Positions 6,604-10,309 of a DNA stretch of 10,309 nucleotides are shown one piece after another. Below the pieces are notes generated by a model. The model was not told where the DNA came from and made no database searches. It was given only the letters and a program-made list of their open reading frames with translations. Origin of the DNA: an uncultured Oscillibacter sp. (GTDB taxonomy: Bacteria > Bacillota > Clostridia > Oscillospirales > Oscillospiraceae); contig NZ_CAJTUX010000080.1 of the NCBI RefSeq assembly GCF_910579365.1, positions 1 to 10,309 on the forward strand. Direction: 5' to 3'. Position 1 is the first letter of the stretch; each line of letters begins with the position of its first letter. The translations under genes were made by a program, and so were the position numbers.

Positions 6604-7020
6604 ATGAAGAAATCCGAAGCGATGCAAAGCACGCACTTGCCTCCGCATGTCCCTAAGATGAGGCACCATTCCACCACCTCCGGCACCATGTGTAATTGCA
6701 GTTGCACAGGCGGCCATCCCCAGCACGAAGCCCTGATTTATAATCCCACTTCTATCAATGAACTCTCCCCCTGCCATGGCAGGGGGCAGGGCGGCCACGA
6801 TGACCAGCCGCTTCTGGAGCAGCTGAGCGCAGACACCACCGGCAAGCTGGCAATCAGCGTTCCGGAGATGGCCAAGCTGCTGTCCATCAGCAAGCCCACT
6901 GCCTATGCCTTGGCCCGGAGTGAAGGGTTCCCCGCGTTCCAGGTCGGCGGCCGAACGCTTGTGTCCGTTCCGGGCCTCATGGCCTGGGTGCAGCGGGCTT
7001 CGACCGAGGAGGTGCTGTGA
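6604..7020 (+). CDS. Excisionase-like helix-turn-helix protein
   Basis: A 138-residue protein starting at an ATG preceded by AAGGAGG with nine bases between. Residues about 80-131 are a MerR-like/excisionase-type winged helix: LAISVPEMAKLLSISKPTAY, then ARSEGFPAFQVGGRTLVSV and GLMAWV. Small proteins of this kind bend DNA at attachment sites to drive excision, or regulate the replication operon. The first 80 or so residues are unusual for the family: rich in His and Cys (CNCSC at 30-34) and without recognisable fold. No later in-frame ATG, GTG or TTG precedes the HTH domain, so this extension appears genuine. Codons 40-51 and about 29-35 coincide with the small-RNA target and its hairpin, which may explain the odd sequence. 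The stop overlaps the replication gene start (TGATG), so the two are translationally coupled. Confidence 0.85.
   Translation: MKKSEAMQSTHLPPHVPKMRHHSTTSGTMCNCSCTGGHPQHEALIYNPTSINELSPCHGRGQGGHDDQPLLEQLSADTTGKLAISVPEMAKLLSISKPTAYALARSEGFPAFQVGGRTLVSVPGLMAWVQRASTEEVL
6690..6754 (+). promoter_or_regulatory. Small-RNA target within the excisionase-like mRNA
   Basis: Hairpin 6690-6707 has a 6-bp stem (one G-U) and loop TTGCAG (6696-6701), the exact complement of the small-RNA terminator loop CTGCAA. Nineteen bases further, 6721-6748 pairs without interruption to small-RNA bases 5420-5393 (G6727 with U5414 is a wobble). C6749 bulges, and 6750-6754 pairs with 5392-5388. The order of loop and linear site is antiparallel in the two RNAs, as needed for one continuous interaction. 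Confidence 0.7.
6767..6786. repeat. Perfect 20-bp palindrome in the excisionase-like gene
   Basis: CCCCCTGC (6767-6774), CATG, GCAGGGGG (6779-6786). In RNA it forms an 8-bp G/C stem with a 4-base loop, starting 12 bases after the small-RNA target. No T tract follows, so it is not a normal terminator. It could pause ribosomes or polymerase, or act as a protein site. Confidence 0.7.
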
Positions 7021-7206
7021 TGATGCCCCCGAGCATGAATCTGAACAACACCCCTGAGAGCGCGAAGAAACGGGGAGGTGCTGTGATGATGCCCCCGAGC
7101 ATGAATCTGAACAACACCCCTGAGAGCGCGAAGAAACGGGGAGGTGCTGTGATGATGCCCCCGAACATGAATCTGAACAACATCCCTGAGAGAGCGAAGA
7201 AAGAAT
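7009..7206 (+). repeat. Three tandem 66-bp units, each with ribosome binding site and start codon
   Basis: Units 7009-7074 and 7075-7140 are identical; 7141-7206 has diverged. Each contains GGAGGT, a 6-base spacer and ATGATG, all in one frame (22 codons). The first follows the stop of the upstream gene. The third runs into the conserved primase sequence and is therefore likely to be the ancestral start. Confidence 0.95.
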
Positions 7207-9503
7207 GCGCTTTCGTTATCTGGAAGTACCAGCCTCGGGGCAACGGTGTGAAACCGGCCAAGGTCCCGTACAATCCTAAGACGAGTGCGCCCGCCGACAC
7301 TGCGGACCCCAGCACGTTTGGGGGCTTTTCGGAAGTGCAGAATTACGCCAAAGCGAGGTACGACGGCGTGGGTGTAGGCATCTTCCGCCTGTCGGACGGT
7401 TCTTGCCTGGCCGCCATTGACATCGACCACTGCATTGACGAGAACGAGAATCTTTCCCCGATGGCCGATGACATCATGAAGACCATGCGGGCTTACACGG
7501 AAGTCTCTCCCAGTGGGCGGGGTATCCGCATCCTGTTCCTGCTCACGCCGGGGTTCGTCTTCGATAGCAACAAGTACTACATCAACAACCAGGCCAAGGG
7601 CCTGGAGGTCTACGTTGCCGGAGCAACCAACAAGTATGTGTCTGTGACCGGCAATACTCAGACACCCGGAGCAGACTTGGAACTGCGGGACGCGGAACTG
7701 CTGCGGGTCTTGGAGAAGTACATGGTCCGGCCGGGACAGCTGGTTTCCCAGCCCGCTCCCCAGCAGGCCCAGCCCGTGGCCCAGGACAGCGGTCAGCCGG
7801 ACAATCCGCTGCGGCCCGAGGACCTGGCTCTGATTGAGAGCATCAAGAACGGCCCCAGCGGCGAGAAGTTCATGGCGCTTGGGCAAGGCGACATATCCAT
7901 ATGCGGCAATGACCATAGCTCCGCCGACATGGCTTTCTGCAACATACTCGCCGCCCGGACGCAGGATGCAGGACAGATTGACAGAATCATTCGGAACTCC
8001 AGGCTGATGCGAGAGAAGTGGGACAGGCCGAGCGGCCGCAGTACTTACGGCAGTTTGACGATTCAAAAGGCCATCAGCTCCGCGCTGGCTTACCGGCAGC
8101 AGTCTCTGGCACCTGCACAGCAAATTCCCCAGCAGCCTCTGGCGCCTGCACAGCAGGCGATTCCCCAACAGCCTCTGGCGGCTCCTGTACAGCAGGCGAT
8201 TCCCCAGCAGCCTCTGGCGGCTCCTGTACAGCAGGCGATTCCCCAGCAGCCTCTGGCGGCTCCTGTACAGCAGGCAGCACCTGCGCGGAAATATCAGCCG
8301 CTTTTGTCGGCACAGGAATTAGAGCGAATGGCCATAGCTCCGCTTGTATATGTGGTTCACGACCTCCTCCCGCAGGGTGTAACCATTTTATCTTCGGCAC
8401 CTAAACTTGGAAAGAGCTTCATGTGTCTCCAGCTCTCGCTGGCTGTTGCTGAGGGAGCCTCTTTCTTAGGACGGCAGACGACTCAGATGGGCGTCCTGTA
8501 CATGGCCTTGGAGGATGGAAATAGGCGTCTCAAAGACCGTATGTCCGCCATCTTGAAGGGCAGGCAGGCTCCTCCCCACTTGTACTTCATCACGGAGACA
8601 GGTCAAACGGATAACTATCTGTATCAGGCGATGGATTATTACCTTGCACAAGACCGCAGCATTGGGCTGGTGATTATTGACACTTTCCAGAAGGTCAGAG
8701 GGGCAGATGCCATACATGGCAAGTACCTCTATGATTCTCGGGAGGTTAGCGCCCTGAAGCAGTATGCAGATAACAGGGGCATCAGCATCTTGCTTGTCCA
8801 CCATACCCGTAAGGCATCGGGCGAAGGAGACGCCCATGCGAAAATCTCTGGAACCCAGGGCCTTTTCGGCAGCTGCGATACCTCTATGGTGCTTGACAAG
8901 AAAGCACGCAATGACAGCCAGGCGACGCTGCATATTACGGGTCGTGATGTGCAGCAGCAGGATTTGATTATCCAGTTTGACTCCACTACCTCCCACTGGG
9001 AAGCGTTAGGTGGCGCCCCGGACGTAGACCGCCAGAACTATGAGAACAATGCAGTGGTGCAGACCATCCGGGAACTTTTAACTGCCAGTCCTGATGGGCG
9101 TTGGCAGGGCAAGGTGTCTGAGCTGATGGATGTCGGCCGGAACAAGGGCCGCATCTTGGCGAACAGCCCCCAGGGACTGGGGAAAGAGCTAGCCAGACTA
9201 AAGGCAGACTTGTATGCTTACGACGGCATCCAGCATAATACAACCTGTGCCAACGGAAACGGGAATCGCATTCATCACTTCTACGCACTGACGTTGGAAT
9301 CGCCGGTAGGGCAGGAACAGGTCTCCGTTTATCCTACTGAGGCCCCTGTCTATCCTAGTGATGGATGGGATGGCACTGGCGACGATATTGACGACGATAT
9401 CGATGACGATATTGACGATGATATTGATGACGATATTGATGACGATATTGACGATGATATCGATGACGATATTGACGATGATGAGCCGGATTGCTTGTTC
9501 TGA
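7020..9503 (+). CDS. Primase-polymerase/helicase replication protein
   Basis: An 827-residue replication initiator-like protein. The N-terminal part (about 55-235) resembles archaeo-eukaryotic primase-polymerases of mobile elements: KVPYNP, the metal-binding DID in CLAAIDIDHC (134-136), SPSGRGIRILF, and YVSVTGN. About 275-360 is the helical domain that follows in such proteins (SADMAFCNILAART, LMREKWDR). A Pro/Gln repeat linker follows (about 368-420). Then comes a RecA/RepA-type helicase ATPase with Walker A APKLGKS (460-466), Walker B LVIIDTF (550-556) and LLVHHTRK (592-599). A winged-helix-like region is at about 675-755 and an acidic tail at about 788-822. It should prime and unwind the excised element. 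ATG 7020 has GAGGAGGT six bases upstream and overlaps the previous stop, but repeats provide equal starts at 7086 and 7152, and the conserved sequence begins only after the third (MNLNNIPERAKKECAFVIW). Neighbouring iterons may be its origin. Confidence 0.9.
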   Translation: MMPPSMNLNNTPESAKKRGGAVMMPPSMNLNNTPESAKKRGGAVMMPPNMNLNNIPERAKKECAFVIWKYQPRGNGVKPAKVPYNPKTSAPADTADPSTFGGFSEVQNYAKARYDGVGVGIFRLSDGSCLAAIDIDHCIDENENLSPMADDIMKTMRAYTEVSPSGRGIRILFLLTPGFVFDSNKYYINNQAKGLEVYVAGATNKYVSVTGNTQTPGADLELRDAELLRVLEKYMVRPGQLVSQPAPQQAQPVAQDSGQPDNPLRPEDLALIESIKNGPSGEKFMALGQGDISICGNDHSSADMAFCNILAARTQDAGQIDRIIRNSRLMREKWDRPSGRSTYGSLTIQKAISSALAYRQQSLAPAQQIPQQPLAPAQQAIPQQPLAAPVQQAIPQQPLAAPVQQAIPQQPLAAPVQQAAPARKYQPLLSAQELERMAIAPLVYVVHDLLPQGVTILSSAPKLGKSFMCLQLSLAVAEGASFLGRQTTQMGVLYMALEDGNRRLKDRMSAILKGRQAPPHLYFITETGQTDNYLYQAMDYYLAQDRSIGLVIIDTFQKVRGADAIHGKYLYDSREVSALKQYADNRGISILLVHHTRKASGEGDAHAKISGTQGLFGSCDTSMVLDKKARNDSQATLHITGRDVQQQDLIIQFDSTTSHWEALGGAPDVDRQNYENNAVVQTIRELLTASPDGRWQGKVSELMDVGRNKGRILANSPQGLGKELARLKADLYAYDGIQHNTTCANGNGNRIHHFYALTLESPVGQEQVSVYPTEAPVYPSDGWDGTGDDIDDDIDDDIDDDIDDDIDDDIDDDIDDDIDDDEPDCLF
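8121..8273 (+). repeat. 39-bp tandem repeats coding a Pro/Gln linker
   Basis: Three 39-bp units (8157-8195, 8196-8234, 8235-8273) encode AIPQQPLAAPVQQ. A diverged 36-bp unit (8121-8156) precedes them. They differ by about one base, which indicates recent expansion. They form the flexible link between the primase half and the helicase half. Confidence 0.93.
9381..9485 (+). repeat. 12-bp tandem repeats coding an Asp/Ile tail
   Basis: About eight and a half units of GAYGATATYGAY type encode (DDDI)n just before the end of the replication protein (EPDCLF). Synonymous third-base differences between units are scattered. The tail is strongly acidic and likely disordered. Confidence 0.93.
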
Positions 9504-9559
9504 TACCAAACTTCCTGGAGAGACTTTAATATAAGGAGGAGCCTGAAGCTTAGTATGAC

Positions 9560-9599
9560 TAGTGAGCCGGGGAGAATCCATCTTCCCCCTGGCTCACTA
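9560..9599 (+). terminator. Hairpin after the replication gene
   Basis: A 9-bp perfect outer stem (9560-9568 with 9591-9599) continues inward through 7 further pairs (one G-T) and one A-C mismatch to a 6-base loop (9577-9582). Only ATTTC follows, so termination may be weak. An AAGGAGGAG at 9533-9541 precedes it, with ATG at 9555 opening a 26-codon frame that runs through the hairpin. Confidence 0.6.
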
Positions 9600-9645
9600 T
9601 TTCAAAAGACTCGTTCAACGGTAACGCTGGTATAGTATACAACAC

Positions 9646-9880
9646 GCAAAGGTAAGTTTTGTCTGTAAGCACCTATGGAGGCGAACGCTGGCAGGTCCCA
9701 CAATTCCACAGGGGTGTTTGCGGGTATACACCCACCCCACCCCTGTGGAATTGTGGGACCCCTCCAAGTGCGTCGGCCCATATCTACTTCGGTCAGTTTA
9801 AATGCTTACAGACAAAACTTAGGTTTGCTTTTATAGAGCACATCCTGCTCCGCCCGCTTACAGACAAAGCTTAGGTTTAG
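9646..9880. other. Three 25-bp iteron-like repeats (candidate replication origin)
   Basis: R2 (9804-9828) and R3 (9856-9880) are direct repeats of GCTTACAGACAAARCTTAGG plus TTT and a variable last two bases, 52 bp apart. R1 (9646-9670) is the inverse copy, with two mismatches against R2. They flank a long inverted repeat. Position just after the primase-helicase gene and the iteron-like arrangement suggest an origin bound by that protein. Integrase arm sites or a transfer origin are alternatives. Confidence 0.6.
9694..9760. repeat. Perfect 23-bp inverted repeat between the iterons
   Basis: Arms 9694-9716 and 9738-9760 are exact complements with a 21-base spacer. Inside, GGGTGT (9712-9717) can alternatively pair with ACACCC (9728-9733). 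No T tract follows, so it is not a normal terminator. A cruciform or single-strand hairpin used in replication or transfer is plausible. Confidence 0.9.
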
Positions 9881-10309
9881 ATGTATATAGCGATTCTCAC
9901 AAACGTTCAGCAACAAATAAGATTGAGTGTAATGCACGGCAGTCTCTGCGGAGGTTCGCCGCCTCCAAGAGAACGTTCTATTAGTCTGAATCCGCCTTGG
10001 ATTACCCCGCTATCTCTCTGCTGCATTTGTCTTCTCCCAAGAGCGCCCGGGGCCGGTGGCCTGAGAAAGCGGACCGCAAGGGCCGCTCCAGGCCCCGGGC
10101 GGGAGGAGCGGAGCCCGCAGCCCGCCCAGGCGGCCAACCGACCGAGGGACGAGGGAGGGCAGGGCGCGGGCGGGGCCGTCCTGGGGGGACCCACTGCGAC
10201 GGGGCGCAGAAGGGCCGGAGGCGAACCCGCAGCGGCGCGGAGGGCGGGCCGCAGGCCCACACGGAGCAGCCCAAGGGTGAGCCGTAGGACCAAGTGACCC
10301 GGAGGAACC
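9881..10309. other. No supported gene; very GC-rich from about 10041
   Basis: From about 10041 the base composition jumps well above the rest of the window, with long G/C runs. All long open frames here are Arg/Pro/Gly/Ala-rich, overlap on both strands and lack ribosome binding sites, as expected from composition alone. Before that, the stretch contains the palindrome AGAACGTTCT (9970-9979) and a small GGAGG/CCTCC hairpin (9952-9968). It may be the noncoding start of a mobilisation region of the element, but no relaxase is visible. Confidence 0.5.
10044..10101. repeat. 11-bp GC inverted repeat enclosing nested stems
   Basis: CGCCCGGGGCC (10044-10054) pairs perfectly with 10091-10101. Inside, TGG/CCA (10057-10059 with 10088-10090) and AGCGG/CCGCT (10068-10072 with 10083-10087) can stack, giving a branched-free, very stable structure. 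Its function is unknown; it is preceded by no promoter I can see. Confidence 0.65.

Noticed and set aside
7009..7206. CRISPR-like array
   Set aside because: Units are contiguous with no spacers and lie in frame inside a gene; no cas gene is present.
6903..8168. 421-codon open frame antisense to the replication gene
   Set aside because: It mirrors the repeats of a clearly conserved primase gene, has no ribosome binding site, and its sequence resembles no protein I know.
9555..9635. 26-codon frame after the replication gene
   Set aside because: The AAGGAGGAG is 13 bases from the ATG and the frame runs through a terminator-like hairpin; the peptide is not recognisable.
9970..9979. AGAACGTTCT as a LexA box
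   Set aside because: The Gram-positive LexA site needs four bases between GAAC and GTTC; here there are none.
9881..10297. Long open frames on both strands in the GC-rich tract
   Set aside because: Overlapping Arg/Pro/Ala-rich frames on both strands without ribosome binding sites are an effect of few A/T-rich stop codons.

Overview
The window looks like the chromosome of a motile, mid-GC Clostridia-type Firmicute (a gut Oscillospiraceae/Ruminococcaceae-like host is my guess). The evidence is strong AGGAGG-type ribosome binding sites, a chemoreceptor with a SigD-like -10, small TnpV/TnpW-type proteins typical of clostridial mobile elements, and a primase typical of Firmicute elements. No species can be named from sequence alone.

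Left part (1 to about 3720, all genes on the minus strand). A TnpV-like start codon is cut by the window edge. Then come a strong terminator hairpin, an intact methyl-accepting chemotaxis protein, and a stretch of decayed mobile-element genes: a secreted protein split by frameshifts, an intact TnpW-like protein, and a further broken reading frame of unknown function.

Middle (3755 to 9503). A complete tRNA-Arg(ACG) transcription unit is followed by an integrative element. Its tyrosine integrase and XRE-family repressor are on the minus strand. A divergent plus-strand operon encodes an excisionase-like HTH protein and a large primase-helicase replication protein. The tRNA is the probable integration target. 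No second copy of the tRNA 3' end lies in the window, so the right boundary is probably outside it.

The most striking item lies between the integrase and repressor genes. A complete small-RNA gene (about 5372-5463, plus strand) has a TTGACA-N17-TATACT promoter and a 14-bp terminator stem with eight Ts. It is antisense to the integrase leader. It can also form 28 contiguous base pairs, plus 5 more after a one-base bulge, with the mRNA of the excisionase-replication operon about 1.3 kb away. The loop of its terminator is exactly complementary to the loop of a hairpin in that mRNA. This suggests one antisense RNA that silences both integration/excision and replication.

The replication gene carries three kinds of tandem repeat: a 66-bp unit that triplicates its ribosome binding site and start codon, a 39-bp Pro/Gln linker repeat, and a 12-bp Asp/Ile tail repeat. 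Downstream (9504 to 10309) I see no convincing gene. The stretch holds a terminator-like hairpin, a perfect 23-bp inverted repeat flanked by three 25-bp iteron-like repeats (candidate origin), and a very GC-rich structured tract reaching the window end.
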